64,000 nucleotides of DNA from the NCBI GenBank assembly GCA_944389415.1, contig CALXMF010000003.1, forward strand, positions 1 through 64,000, given 5' to 3'. The DNA is from an uncultured Spirochaetota bacterium. GTDB lineage: Bacteria; Spirochaetota; Spirochaetia; Treponematales; Treponemataceae. Below, one piece after another: positions 19,733 through 29,459 of this stretch. The notes under the pieces were generated by a model. The model did no database searches. It saw nothing but the letters and a program-made list of their open reading frames with translations, and was not told the origin of the DNA. Each line of letters starts with the position of its first letter. The first letter of the stretch is position 1. Position numbers and translations under genes: made by a program.

Positions 19733-21183
19733 TAATAAGCGCCTCTTCCATTCAAAACAACCCAGATTGTTTTAATTACAATCCAGATATCAAGCCAGAT
19801 TGACCAGTTCTGAATATAATAACTATCCAGATTAACTCGATCTTCATATCCTGTATCAGATCGGCCAGATACCTGCCACATGCCCGATAATCCTGGTTTT
19901 ACAGAGAGAATAAAGGGTGCCTTATCACCATATTTTATTAATTCTCCTTGCGTAACAGGTCGGGGGCCTATAAAACTCATTTCACCGATAAATATATTCC
20001 AAAGTTGTGGTAATTCATCAAGACTGCTTTTTCTCAAGAAATGTCCTAATGGGGTTATTCGTGGATCGTTTGTAAATTTTCTGTCTTTTTCCCATTCTGC
20101 CCGTCGTATCGGATCTGTGGCAAGTATCTGCTGAAGTTGTGCATCTGCATCTATAACCATTGATCTGAATTTCCATGTTTTGAATTCTTTTCCGTTAAGT
20201 CCAACTCTTTTATGACCATAGAAAACAGGACCGACGGAAGTACATTTTATTGCTACCGCTATACAGGCTGTAATTAAGAGAACTGGAATAGCCAAGATAA
20301 GGCACATACTTATGTCTATAACTCTTTTTAACAGCAGATTTCCTTTTTTTGTAAGATTATGGGTCGTATAAAAACCTAAAATTCCCCCTAGATCTCTGAC
20401 CCCGGTAGAGATATGAATCCAGTTTTGCTGGAAAGGTATAACGGTTGTATACCGGTAAAGCATCATAATAAGTGGATCTGTAAGGTATTTTGTTGTTTGA
20501 GAAGCAGTTTCTGCTGTTTCAATGATAATTGCTGTTTTAAGCTTTAATTTTTTTATTGCATCGTGTATGTCTATGGAGTAATGAAATACTGGAATATTTC
20601 TATAACTATCAATATTCTGGAAATTACCCGAATGGATAATTACAACAGGTTTATATCCAAGATCTGGATGATTAATTAATCTATCTATAATATTTGTGCT
20701 TTGTTTTCCATCACAATAAATTACTGATGGTACACCCCACCAACTGAATTTTGATAATATTTTTCTTGCCATATCCCTACCGAATGGCAGGATAAAACAT
20801 GCAATAGGGATGCATAAAAGTAGTGCAATACTAAGTGCGCCTCTATAATCAGTTTCGACAGTGATAGATAACGCAATGCCCGAAAAACAACAAGCTGCGC
20901 TGACGGCAAAACGGCGTATTTCATCGGCTGGTGATAACATTATTCCTGGATACAATTTACATGCATAAAATACAACAAGAAAAGCAGGAAGATATATCCA
21001 GTAGTTTATAAAAGATTTAAAATTAATGATTGAAAAATCTATAAGATTGACTAGGAAAAAACTAATGCCAAAACACAACATTATATCGATAAAATCAACG
21101 AGAAGGATAAGTATCCCTGATAAAAAAGAACTTGTGGTAATATATTTTTTAGGAAAAGATTGTGAAAAATCCTCTAGAGTCAT
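19732..21183 (-). CDS. Polyprenyl-phosphate sugar-1-phosphate transferase (WbaP/WcaJ type)
   Basis: Initiates a surface polysaccharide by moving sugar-1-phosphate from a UDP-sugar to undecaprenyl phosphate. The 483 residues have four N-terminal membrane helices, a central Rossmann-like linker domain, a fifth helix (about residue 285), and the conserved catalytic domain: KRVGLNGKEFKTWKFRSM, SLDELPQLWNIFIGEMSFIGPRP and GLSGMWQVSGRSD near the C-terminus. Galactose- and glucose-type enzymes cannot be told apart here. It probably primes the repeat unit built by the genes at 1-7247. It is translationally coupled to the barrel protein gene. Confidence 0.93.
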   Translation of the reverse strand: MTLEDFSQSFPKKYITTSSFLSGILILLVDFIDIMLCFGISFFLVNLIDFSIINFKSFINYWIYLPAFLVVFYACKLYPGIMLSPADEIRRFAVSAACCFSGIALSITVETDYRGALSIALLLCIPIACFILPFGRDMARKILSKFSWWGVPSVIYCDGKQSTNIIDRLINHPDLGYKPVVIIHSGNFQNIDSYRNIPVFHYSIDIHDAIKKLKLKTAIIIETAETASQTTKYLTDPLIMMLYRYTTVIPFQQNWIHISTGVRDLGGILGFYTTHNLTKKGNLLLKRVIDISMCLILAIPVLLITACIAVAIKCTSVGPVFYGHKRVGLNGKEFKTWKFRSMVIDADAQLQQILATDPIRRAEWEKDRKFTNDPRITPLGHFLRKSSLDELPQLWNIFIGEMSFIGPRPVTQGELIKYGDKAPFILSVKPGLSGMWQVSGRSDTGYEDRVNLDSYYIQNWSIWLDIWIVIKTIWVVLNGRGAY

Positions 21184-21294
21184 TACTAAATTATACTATT
21201 AACTTGCGGTTGTGTCTATAAATAATGAAAGCCAGTATTATGCAGTTAACAAAGTATAAACTTTATCTGTTGTCATCAATATTTTTTGTATAAT

Positions 21295-21326
21295 AAAAAA
21301 GGTCATGTTGTTCACATGACCTTTTT
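21295..21326 (-). terminator. Terminator of tRNA-Leu
   Basis: On the minus strand the tRNA runs straight into stem GGTCATGT (21314-21321 complement) and ACATGACC (21301-21308 complement) with a 5-base loop, then a U-tract from 21295-21300. The discriminator base lies next to the stem. Confidence 0.85.
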
Positions 21327-21407
21327 GCGGCGAACCTGACTTGAACAGGCACAGCTCGCGCCACCAGCACCTCAAGCTGGCGTGTCTACCAATTCCACCA
21401 TCGCCGC
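21326..21407 (-). tRNA. tRNA-Leu (anticodon GAG)
   Basis: Folds as a class II tRNA. The 7-bp acceptor GCGGCGA pairs with TCGCCGC, the anticodon stem CCAGC/GCTGG closes loop TTGAGGT (anticodon GAG), a variable arm follows, and the T-loop is TTCAAGT. The discriminator is A and CCA is not encoded. Decodes CUC/CUU. Confidence 0.95.
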
Positions 21408-21435
21408 TAAACACAATATTTAATCAACGAGAAGT

Positions 21436-21464
21436 ATATTAACTGTTATAAGGAAAAAAGTCAA
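21436..21464 (-). promoter_or_regulatory. Promoter of tRNA-Leu
   Basis: On the minus strand TTGACT (21459-21464) and TAATAT (21436-21441) are 17 bp apart, with the -10 about 28 bases before the mature tRNA 5' end. The 310-base gap between the two flanking protein genes holds only this promoter, the tRNA and its terminator. Confidence 0.6.
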
Positions 21465-21493
21465 GCCCTAATATATTTTAATTTTATTTTCTT

Positions 21494-22507
21494 TTATTCT
21501 AGTGTAAACGGAAAAGGCAGATAGGGTTCTATAGTTTTACATCCTGCTAACACAGCGATGAGGCGATCAATTCCCATTGCTGTGCCTGAACATTTGGGAA
21601 AAGTGGTGAAATGCATCCAGTAATCTGGGTCTATAGCATGGGGCACTTTCGCTGTTCTATTTTTTACAGCGCCTTCTAGGGCAAAGTATTCTTTAATTTT
21701 TTCAGGATCTGTTTCTTCTGAGTAGCAGTTTGCGAGTTCTATACCCTGTACATATAATTCCCATCGCTCTTTCCACATAACATCATGCTGATTATCAGTA
21801 TTGGGAACATCCCGAGCAAGACACGGTACTTTTGCTGGATAGTCCATGAGAAAAACAGGTTTATCATGTGGAAGCTGTGGTTCAATGCATTGAACTAGAA
21901 TAAGTTCGTATAAATCATCCCATGTCCATGAAAAAAGAACTGTCTGATCTTGCTGGTATAATCCTAGATCGATCGCATGTACCGCAAGTTGTTTGGGGTG
22001 GGGGCAGTCTGAAAGATAAAAGCCTGCAAATTTATGGAATGCTTCATCCATGGAAAGTCTAATAAATGGTGGACGGAGATGATTGAATGGATCATAATCA
22101 TTCGTTGGAATATCGGGCAGCAGGGCAGAAAATAATTCTTCTGTAAGAGCAGCTGATTCTATATAGGATGCATCTGTAATATAATATTCCAGCATAGTAA
22201 ATTCTGGATTATGAATGCGACCGCATGATTCTATATTACGATAGCATTTTGATAATTGAAAAACAGATACCGGATACTGTGCAAGAATTTGTTTTATATA
22301 GATTTCTGGTGATGGAACTAGATATAATGATTTTAAAGAATTGTCTTTCGGAGAAATATATTCAGTTTTAAATACTTCAAGACATGATTCTGGTATTAAT
22401 GTTTTGCTTAATGCGGGAGTATCAAGTTCAAGAAAATTTTGCTGCCAGAAAAATTCCCGGATTTTCCGCAGAATACTGGCTCGAAATTTGAGTTGTTCTA
22501 AATCCAT
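21494..22507 (-). CDS. epmA: EF-P-lysine (R)-beta-lysyltransferase-like, class II LysRS paralogue
   Basis: A 337-residue protein equal to a lysyl-tRNA synthetase catalytic core without the anticodon-binding OB domain, the hallmark of EpmA/GenX/PoxA. Motif 1 region is RASILRKIREFFWQQNFLELDTP (split reading), motif 2 is CYRNIESCGRIHNPEFTMLEYY, and motif 3 is GTAMGIDRLIAVLAG near the C-terminus. The family attaches beta-lysine to elongation factor P to help ribosomes through polyproline stretches. No efp or epmB/kamA gene is near. It starts one base after the stop of pncB. Confidence 0.9.
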   Translation of the reverse strand: MDLEQLKFRASILRKIREFFWQQNFLELDTPALSKTLIPESCLEVFKTEYISPKDNSLKSLYLVPSPEIYIKQILAQYPVSVFQLSKCYRNIESCGRIHNPEFTMLEYYITDASYIESAALTEELFSALLPDIPTNDYDPFNHLRPPFIRLSMDEAFHKFAGFYLSDCPHPKQLAVHAIDLGLYQQDQTVLFSWTWDDLYELILVQCIEPQLPHDKPVFLMDYPAKVPCLARDVPNTDNQHDVMWKERWELYVQGIELANCYSEETDPEKIKEYFALEGAVKNRTAKVPHAIDPDYWMHFTTFPKCSGTAMGIDRLIAVLAGCKTIEPYLPFPFTLE

Positions 22508-22508
22508 A

Positions 22509-23966
22509 TTATTTTATCCGCGCTTTAATGAATTCTAATTTTAGATTCTTTAGTTCTTCTGTAATTGATACTTTATAAATATGGGGATTTAATAAACGTT
22601 TATAACTGCCATGAAAAGTCTCCAACTGACTGAGTAATGTTTTACGAGCTTTTTGAAGTTGTTCTGCGGGAGGTATTTCCGGTATAATGAGGTTGCCTTT
22701 TTCAATCCTTTTATGCAATAGAGGGATTACTTTTGCTGGGGTAAATACAAACTGCCGGTAATCAACTGATGGATGAAAAAAACGTTTTTCAAGATTTTCT
22801 GTGATGGTTTCTTGTTCTAACGCGAGAATATCTGCTTTTGCCATGCCATCTGCATCATAGAGTCTCCAAACATTTTTTATGCCGGGATTTGTTGTTTTCT
22901 CTGGATTATCAGAAAATTTCATGGCTGGGATCATACCCGCTTGATGTGGATTTTTCCGGGCTGCAAGTTTATATACACCTGTAAAAGAAGATTCCTCTCC
23001 CCCTGTTACCATATGAGTTCCGACACCCCAGCTGTTTATCGGTGCCTTCTGCTGTACCAATGTCTCTATAATATGTTCATCTAGTTCATTTGATACTGAA
23101 ATAGTTGCATCATGGAGCCCTGCGGAGTCAAGCGCCTTGCGAACTTCTGTAGATAGATACTGAATATCGCCAGAGTCGAGGCGCACTCCAAATTTTTTCC
23201 CTTGAGCAGCCAGTTTCTTTCCGACAATTATTGCATTTTTGATGCCTGAATTTAATGTATCATATGTATCAATGAGAAAAACAGAATTATTTGGGTATAT
23301 TTGAGCATATGTTTCAAATGCTTCAAGCTCTGTTGGAAAAGACATGATCCATGAATGTGCCATTGTACCCTGAACAGGAATTCCATATAATTTGCCTGCA
23401 AGTGTATTACTTGTTGAGGATGCGCCTCCAATATAAGCGGCGCGGGATGCGCTCATTGCTCCGTCTGGTCCCTGCGCTCTGCGCAAACCAAATTCCATAA
23501 TTGTACCTTTTTGTGAAGCTAAAAGTACACGAGCTGTTTTGGTAGCGATAAGGCTTTGGAAATTAATATGATTTAATACTAGTCCTTCTATAATCTGGGC
23601 TTCAATCAAATTTGCATGGATGCGAACAAGTGGCTCGTTGGGAAATATAACAGAGCCTTCTTCCATAGCGTATACGTCACCGGTAAAACGAAATGTTTGG
23701 AGGTAATTAAGAAATGCTTTTTCGAAAATTCCAAGACTATCGAGATAGGTGATATCAGTTTGCGTAAATGTGAAATGAACCAATGCATCAAGTAATGTTT
23801 CTATACCGGCAAAGACAGCGAATCCACTTGAAAAGGGCTGTCTTCTGAAAAACATATCAAATACAGCCGGTTCATCCATATTTTGCTTCCAGTATCCTTG
23901 TGCCATAGTTAATTCATAAAAATCGGTAAATAATGCACTGGTTCCGTTGTCTCTATATGATCTCAT
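22509..23966 (-). CDS. pncB: Nicotinate phosphoribosyltransferase
   Basis: First step of NAD salvage from nicotinate: nicotinate + PRPP + ATP to nicotinate mononucleotide. The 485-residue length matches the long bacterial/eukaryotic type. It opens ALFTDFYELTMAQGYW, a strong family signature, and later shows EFGLRRAQGPDGAMSASRAAYIGG, FGVRLDSGDI and WGVGTHMVTG. No membrane or export signal. It is fourth in a minus-strand run after sbcD, sbcC and an SDR gene, and precedes epmA. Confidence 0.96.
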   Translation of the reverse strand: MRSYRDNGTSALFTDFYELTMAQGYWKQNMDEPAVFDMFFRRQPFSSGFAVFAGIETLLDALVHFTFTQTDITYLDSLGIFEKAFLNYLQTFRFTGDVYAMEEGSVIFPNEPLVRIHANLIEAQIIEGLVLNHINFQSLIATKTARVLLASQKGTIMEFGLRRAQGPDGAMSASRAAYIGGASSTSNTLAGKLYGIPVQGTMAHSWIMSFPTELEAFETYAQIYPNNSVFLIDTYDTLNSGIKNAIIVGKKLAAQGKKFGVRLDSGDIQYLSTEVRKALDSAGLHDATISVSNELDEHIIETLVQQKAPINSWGVGTHMVTGGEESSFTGVYKLAARKNPHQAGMIPAMKFSDNPEKTTNPGIKNVWRLYDADGMAKADILALEQETITENLEKRFFHPSVDYRQFVFTPAKVIPLLHKRIEKGNLIIPEIPPAEQLQKARKTLLSQLETFHGSYKRLLNPHIYKVSITEELKNLKLEFIKARIK

Positions 23967-23989
23967 ATATATACCTCTTTGATGTTTAC

Positions 23990-24805
23990 TTATAGTAGAT
24001 GTGTTGAATTTTGTAGTGGTTGTGAAGGCCGTTTTTCATATAAATATGTATATCTGGCAAATAAAAATTTTCCAACTAGGTGACTCAAAACAGCTTTTAA
24101 TTTCCATAATGGAGCATATATTGCGGTATGTCTGTTCCGATTCAATTCTTTAAGCGCATGTGCCACCACTCGATCGGCAGATTTACCGTGCAGTACATGC
24201 TGGCGTGCACCGTTGGAAGCAACTGCCGCAAATTCCGTTGCAACAGGTCCGGGACAGACTGAAAGAACCTTGATTCCTTTGTCCTTGAGTTCTGCTGCAA
24301 TGGCAATAGTAAAACTGTGAACATATGCTTTTGTTGCTCCGTAAACGGCAAAGTTTCCCAACGGGGCAAAAGCGGCAAGGCTTGCTGTATTTATGATTCT
24401 GCTTCCATTTTTCAGATATGGTAATGCACTGCCGCAAATACCTGTCAGAGCGGTAACGTTCAAATCAATCATGTCAAGCTGCCGGTCCAAATTAGTATCA
24501 GCAAATGGTCCATATGTACCAAATCCAGCATTGCAAACAAGTGTGTCTATAACAAATGGGGTGTGAACGTACGCATCGTGAAGCAGTTGTTGAAACTGTT
24601 GAACTCCGGCGCGTCCAGAGATATCAATAGATATACAACGTGGAATGATTGCTGAGTTCTGAATTTCTTCTGCGAGTATTTGAAGTCGATCTTTTCTGCG
24701 TGCGATAAGCCAGATTTCATCAGCACATTGCTGTCTGCATAATTGTCGGGCAAATTCCCAGCCCATTCCTGAGCTCGCGCCAGTCACGATCAGGAGTCTT
24801 TTCAT
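23990..24805 (-). CDS. SDR-family NAD(P)-dependent oxidoreductase
   Basis: A 271-residue classical short-chain dehydrogenase. The cofactor motif TGASSGMG is at residues 8-15, LVCNAGFGTYG follows, and the catalytic triad appears as S (INTASLAAF), Y and K (YGATK). The CPGPVATEF segment after it is the usual substrate-loop start. It resembles DltE/YqjQ-type enzymes of unknown substrate. It lies between sbcC and pncB on the minus strand; nothing in the context fixes its substrate. Confidence 0.9.
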   Translation of the reverse strand: MKRLLIVTGASSGMGWEFARQLCRQQCADEIWLIARRKDRLQILAEEIQNSAIIPRCISIDISGRAGVQQFQQLLHDAYVHTPFVIDTLVCNAGFGTYGPFADTNLDRQLDMIDLNVTALTGICGSALPYLKNGSRIINTASLAAFAPLGNFAVYGATKAYVHSFTIAIAAELKDKGIKVLSVCPGPVATEFAAVASNGARQHVLHGKSADRVVAHALKELNRNRHTAIYAPLWKLKAVLSHLVGKFLFARYTYLYEKRPSQPLQNSTHLL

Positions 24806-24876
24806 GTTTATAGTATAAAGTGTTTAAACATTATTAGCAAGGTTTCTTTTATTGCTATAAGAAGCTTCATAAACTG

Positions 24877-27800
24877 CTACTGAATGCAACTCTCTTCAGA
24901 GTGATAACGAATAGAAGATCCTGCAGGGGTCTTAATAACTTCGAGGCCATTTGAAATTCTGCTTTTAAGCATGTCGACATGAGAAATAATACCAACGCAT
25001 CGATGATTCCTTATTCCGTCCAAAATAAGAAGAGCTTTTTCAAGAGCTGTTTCATCAAGAGAGCCAAAACCTTCATCTATAAAAAGGGAATCAAGTATGA
25101 TTCCGCCTTTTTGATTCTGAACAATGTCTGTCAGTCCTAATGCTAAACTGATAGAAGCCATAAATGTCTCTCCTCCCGATAATGTTTCACAAGGTCTGCT
25201 TTTTCCTGTATAAGAGTCAAATACTGCTAAGTCAAGTCCCTTGTATCCGGCGCCTTGCTTAATGGTGTTTATCAGTAATGTAAAACGCCCGTCAGAAATA
25301 CGTGCAAGTCTTAAATTTGCGGCTTGAACAATCTGTTCAAGATATATACTAAGGACCCATGATGTAAACGGAATACTTGCTGGATTTTTACCTGCTAGAT
25401 CATTAAAGAGAGCTGTATAATATTGTGATTCCTGTTCTTCTTGTTGACGTTGTTTTTCCAATGTATCAATGCGGCGTTGTTTTTCTATTAATGAAAAAAG
25501 CTGTTCTTGGTAGCGGGTAATTCTTTTTTCAAGTTTATCTATATCATCAATCACCTGTTGTAGATTCTGTTCTGTTTGAGCAAGTGTTGTTGTAATAGTT
25601 TGTATTTCTGTTTGTGATGGAGTATCCGGCTGTGAAAGAAGAGCTGTCAATCGTGTCGTTTCTTTCTCCCATGTTGTTATAGAGGTGTGAAGTTGTTCCT
25701 GTTTATCTGGAGACAGCAATGCCGCTCTTGCTTCGGCAACATCTGTGAAACCCGATGAGGGCAACTTGCTGTAAAGGGTATCATGTACAGATGTATAAAA
25801 CATTATTTGTTTATATTGCTGCTCGCGAAGTACTTGGTGTTCTGCAGTTAATTCTGTATATTTATGCTTAAGATTTTGCATTTCCTGTTGAAAATTATTG
25901 ATCTCATTTTGTCTTTGTGTTTGTGTATCTAGCAGTATCTTTATTATTTGTTGTACACTTTGTTCTGGAGTATTAATTACTTGTGTTCCATCGGCAATAA
26001 ATTTTGAAATTATTTTTTCACATTGCTCTTGCCGGTTTTTTAGTATATGAAGTTGTGCCGTCATATTATTTATCATGTTGTTGCATGGGTCAAGTTTTTT
26101 TTGAAGTGTAATCAGAGTGTTTGAGATTTCTTCGCGCTGTGCAGAAATTGAGAGTAAACTACTTAATCTTTTTTCTGTGTTTTGGAAATCTTGCTGTGCA
26201 ATTTGCATTTGTTCTTCCGCCTGTTTTGATGAATATTGAGACAAAAGACATGATTGGTTAGATAATTCTGCACAGCGGTTTTCCAGACTGATTCTTTTTT
26301 CGATTGTGCTTTGCAACTCTTCTTCGCTTTGCGTTACTGTTTTTTTTGCCTGTTTCAACTGTTCTTTTGTAATCAGTTGTTCGGATGCTTGCGCAGGCTG
26401 CGGATGGTGTTTGGAACCGCAGACTTGACAAGGGGTACCATCCTGCAGATGCATGGCAAGTGATGCTGCCATGGATGCAAACTGTTCATGCTGTAGCTGA
26501 GATTGCACATTTTCAAGTTTCAGTTTTGCCTGAGTATATTTTAATCGTGCTGCTGCTTCCTGCTGTTGTGCGGTTTCCAGATTTTGTGTTTCTATTTGTA
26601 AATGAAATTGTATTTCTTCTTTTTTTTGGGCTTCTTCATATTTCTGTTTTGCTGCTTCGTAAACGTTCCGTGCTGCAGAATTTGCTTCTTGTAAAACAAT
26701 GGGATTCTCTATTATTGCAGGCAATGAATCAAGTGTTTTCTGAGCTTCTTCAATAAGAGTGGTATAATTTGTTTGTTCTTTTTGTTTTTGTATCAATGTA
26801 CTATGTATATGTTTTTGTTCTTGTTCTATTTCTTTCAGTTCTTGTTCTGCTTGTATTACTCTGTTGCTATTGTATAAAATGAACTCAATCTGCTTTACCT
26901 GTTCCTGTGATTGCAAAATTAATGTTTCCGAATTTTGTAGTTTGGACATATCCTTCTGAATAGTTTCCATTTCTAGATTTTTTTGGACTAAAGCAGTTGC
27001 CAATTGTTTACAGCGGTCTTCTTCTTTTTGTTCTTGTTCTATGTATGCTTTAATTGCAACGGCTTGTTGCGAACGTGCCAGTTGTTCTCGCTTGTTGTTA
27101 ATTTCATTTGTACGCGACTGAAGATCTTCAAGTTGTTTACGTTGTTCCGCTGTCTCTTTACATTGTTGTAACCGGTGTTGTTGTTCTGTCTTCAAAGCAG
27201 TGAGTTCGGTCTGGCTTAGTCGTTTTTCAGCTATTTCAACTTTATTTGTTTCAAGTAGTTTTTGGAGTTCTTGAATTTGTGTATCTGCATTCTGCGAAGA
27301 AAGTTCTTCTTTTATTTCTATCAGTTCTTTAGTAATTTGCGATAATGATGCTGCATGTTGGTTATGGAGTTCTTTTGCCCGTTCTGTTATTTTCTGATAG
27401 TGTTCTACCGGAAAAAGTTTGATGAGTGTATTCCGTCGGTCTGTGGATGTCTGTTTGAGGAATTCTGCAAATTCCCCCTGGGGAAGCAGTACTATTCGTG
27501 CAAATTCTTGTACTGAGAGACCGATTAGAGCTTTTATTTTAGCATTTACTTCAGTAGTCTTTGCAGAAAATAATTCCCATTCATGTGTTTTATAGTGTTC
27601 CAATATGGGTTCTGTTTTTTTTGTTTGTAGATTTTTTGATGTGGTGATTTGAATCGGCAATGTTCTTGTTATACGCCATATTTCATTTTGTATAGAAAAT
27701 GTAAGAATAATAAATGCTGGTTCATCAGCAAGAGAAAAATCTGAGCGCAAATGATAAACAGATAGTGATGATCGTGCACCTGGCAGACTGCCATATAATG

Positions 27801-27945
27801 CATAGGCAATAGCATCAAATAGAGTGGTTTTACCGGCACCGGTTTTTCCATAAATTAAAAAGAAGTCTCCTAATTTATCAAAATCAATAATAGTTCTATC
27901 CTTGAATGGTCCAAAATTTTGTAATTCTAGCAGGTGTGGTTTCAT
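24877..27945 (-). CDS. sbcC: SbcC, Rad50-like ATPase of the SbcCD nuclease
   Basis: ATPase arm of the complex that opens DNA hairpins and trims protein-blocked ends. The 1022 residues have the head halves at both ends and coiled coils between. Walker A GKTGAGKTT is at residues 33-41, the zinc hook CQVC at C506-C509, and the ABC signature LSGGETFMAS with a Walker B ILDSLFIDEGFGSLD near residue 920 onward. The long Gln/Glu-rich segments on each side of the hook form the coiled coils. The start overlaps the stop of sbcD by 4 nt. Confidence 0.97.
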   Translation of the reverse strand: MKPHLLELQNFGPFKDRTIIDFDKLGDFFLIYGKTGAGKTTLFDAIAYALYGSLPGARSSLSVYHLRSDFSLADEPAFIILTFSIQNEIWRITRTLPIQITTSKNLQTKKTEPILEHYKTHEWELFSAKTTEVNAKIKALIGLSVQEFARIVLLPQGEFAEFLKQTSTDRRNTLIKLFPVEHYQKITERAKELHNQHAASLSQITKELIEIKEELSSQNADTQIQELQKLLETNKVEIAEKRLSQTELTALKTEQQHRLQQCKETAEQRKQLEDLQSRTNEINNKREQLARSQQAVAIKAYIEQEQKEEDRCKQLATALVQKNLEMETIQKDMSKLQNSETLILQSQEQVKQIEFILYNSNRVIQAEQELKEIEQEQKHIHSTLIQKQKEQTNYTTLIEEAQKTLDSLPAIIENPIVLQEANSAARNVYEAAKQKYEEAQKKEEIQFHLQIETQNLETAQQQEAAARLKYTQAKLKLENVQSQLQHEQFASMAASLAMHLQDGTPCQVCGSKHHPQPAQASEQLITKEQLKQAKKTVTQSEEELQSTIEKRISLENRCAELSNQSCLLSQYSSKQAEEQMQIAQQDFQNTEKRLSSLLSISAQREEISNTLITLQKKLDPCNNMINNMTAQLHILKNRQEQCEKIISKFIADGTQVINTPEQSVQQIIKILLDTQTQRQNEINNFQQEMQNLKHKYTELTAEHQVLREQQYKQIMFYTSVHDTLYSKLPSSGFTDVAEARAALLSPDKQEQLHTSITTWEKETTRLTALLSQPDTPSQTEIQTITTTLAQTEQNLQQVIDDIDKLEKRITRYQEQLFSLIEKQRRIDTLEKQRQQEEQESQYYTALFNDLAGKNPASIPFTSWVLSIYLEQIVQAANLRLARISDGRFTLLINTIKQGAGYKGLDLAVFDSYTGKSRPCETLSGGETFMASISLALGLTDIVQNQKGGIILDSLFIDEGFGSLDETALEKALLILDGIRNHRCVGIISHVDMLKSRISNGLEVIKTPAGSSIRYHSEESCIQ

Positions 27946-29183
27946 TGTATTTCCTCTGATATGGTATAAACAGATTTAACGATATCCATAAAAAGTTGAC
28001 ATTCTATTTCTGTGTTACGTTCCTTTAGGAGTTTTGTTCCAGTGTATACGTCGATAAGAAAATTGTTAAATAGTTCTTGTGTTGGCTGTCCATTGTTTTG
28101 ATCAAAAGATATGCTTCTATTTGCTGCTAAACCGATTTTTGTTATGGGAGCTATTTCTTGTTTGAATGAAAGTAAACGTGGAAATTTTGTTTTGAGCAGG
28201 GCCATTGGATTTTCTATTATAAAATTATCTGTGCAACATATTTCAATATAATCATTCATATATGTATCAAAATCACTGCCGTTTAGAAATGAATCAAAGG
28301 TTCCTTGCAGACGAACTGTCCGATGTAGGGGGAAAAGACGTATTTTCTGTACTTCTATTGGTGCTAGGGGCATATCATGTGAAATATCTATGCGAGAGAG
28401 ATTTATATGAACAGAAAGAAGGTATTTATCTTTTGTCTCACTGAATGAATATGCAAGTGGTGACCCTGCATACCAGAGTCGTTCACCTTGCTGCTGGCAG
28501 GTATGAAGATGTCCTACGGCAGTATATGAGAAATTGGAAAAAATATCAGCAGAGATCTGTTGTTCATTCCCAATAAACAATCGTTCTGAGTCTGAGGATT
28601 GACAGCCTTTTGTAAAGAGATGTGCTGTAAGTACCGCCGGAATACCTGGATACTTTTTTACATGCGAAGAGGAAATACGACTGATAGCTTCTTTAACAAG
28701 ATCTTGCTGTGTTCGAAATGTATGTTCTTTTGTATCAAGCATTCCTGGGATAAGATATGGTAACTGGTATATGGCAAGTCTCTCTGTACTTCCATCAAGT
28801 AGTTCTGTTGTTAGTAGTACTGGTTTACAGATAGAATCTGCGGATGTACAGATATGAATTCCTTGGTTTTCTATGAGTTTGGATGCGAAAGAAAGTCGTT
28901 TTGCTGAGTCGTGATTTCCGGAAATAATACAAATTTCTGTATTAGGAAAAAAATTATGTACCGTAGTTAGAAAATCATCAAACAATGCAACTGCATCTGG
29001 TGGAGGAATGGCTCGATCATAAATGTCTCCGCATATAAGAAGTGCATCATATGGTTCATAGTTTTTTTTAGCTGTCTGTAATTCATCAATAATAGAATCC
29101 AAAATATATTTTTGATCTTCATAAAAAGAATAATCATAAAACATTTTTCCGAGATGAAGGTCACCTGTTTGTAGTAGTCTCAT
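27942..29183 (-). CDS. sbcD: SbcD, Mre11-like nuclease
   Basis: Mn-dependent phosphoesterase and nuclease partner of SbcC. The calcineurin-type metal ligands are seen in order: GDLHLG (residues 7-12), CGDIYDR, SGNHDS, and the later TAHLF and VGHLH motifs. Length 413 fits. First gene of the minus-strand run that extends to epmA. The 276-base region upstream (29184-29459), divergent from the efflux genes, shows no clear operator or strong promoter. Confidence 0.96.
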   Translation of the reverse strand: MRLLQTGDLHLGKMFYDYSFYEDQKYILDSIIDELQTAKKNYEPYDALLICGDIYDRAIPPPDAVALFDDFLTTVHNFFPNTEICIISGNHDSAKRLSFASKLIENQGIHICTSADSICKPVLLTTELLDGSTERLAIYQLPYLIPGMLDTKEHTFRTQQDLVKEAISRISSSHVKKYPGIPAVLTAHLFTKGCQSSDSERLFIGNEQQISADIFSNFSYTAVGHLHTCQQQGERLWYAGSPLAYSFSETKDKYLLSVHINLSRIDISHDMPLAPIEVQKIRLFPLHRTVRLQGTFDSFLNGSDFDTYMNDYIEICCTDNFIIENPMALLKTKFPRLLSFKQEIAPITKIGLAANRSISFDQNNGQPTQELFNNFLIDVYTGTKLLKERNTEIECQLFMDIVKSVYTISEEIQ

Positions 29184-29459
29184 AGTATGTGTGTATCATA
29201 TAAGTGTAAAAACTGTCAATTTAACTTGTGGTATTAGATTTTGATCTATGTAGTAATATTCAGCATCAATAAGATGTTTTTCTAGTGGAATAACTAAGAC
29301 CATATATTACAACTTGAACATTGTCTAAATTAGATTTGTTATTCTCTTGATTTACAGAAAAAGTACTAGTACACTGATATCGTTCAGCTGTCGCTATTCT
29401 TAGTTTTATTCTGACCATATTAATAAATAAGCAAGCTCATTTATTGTAAGGATTGCAAA

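Noticed and set aside
26385-26756. A 123-codon plus-strand open frame
   Set aside because: It is antisense to the SbcC zinc-hook region; it has no ribosome site and mirrors the coiled-coil codons.
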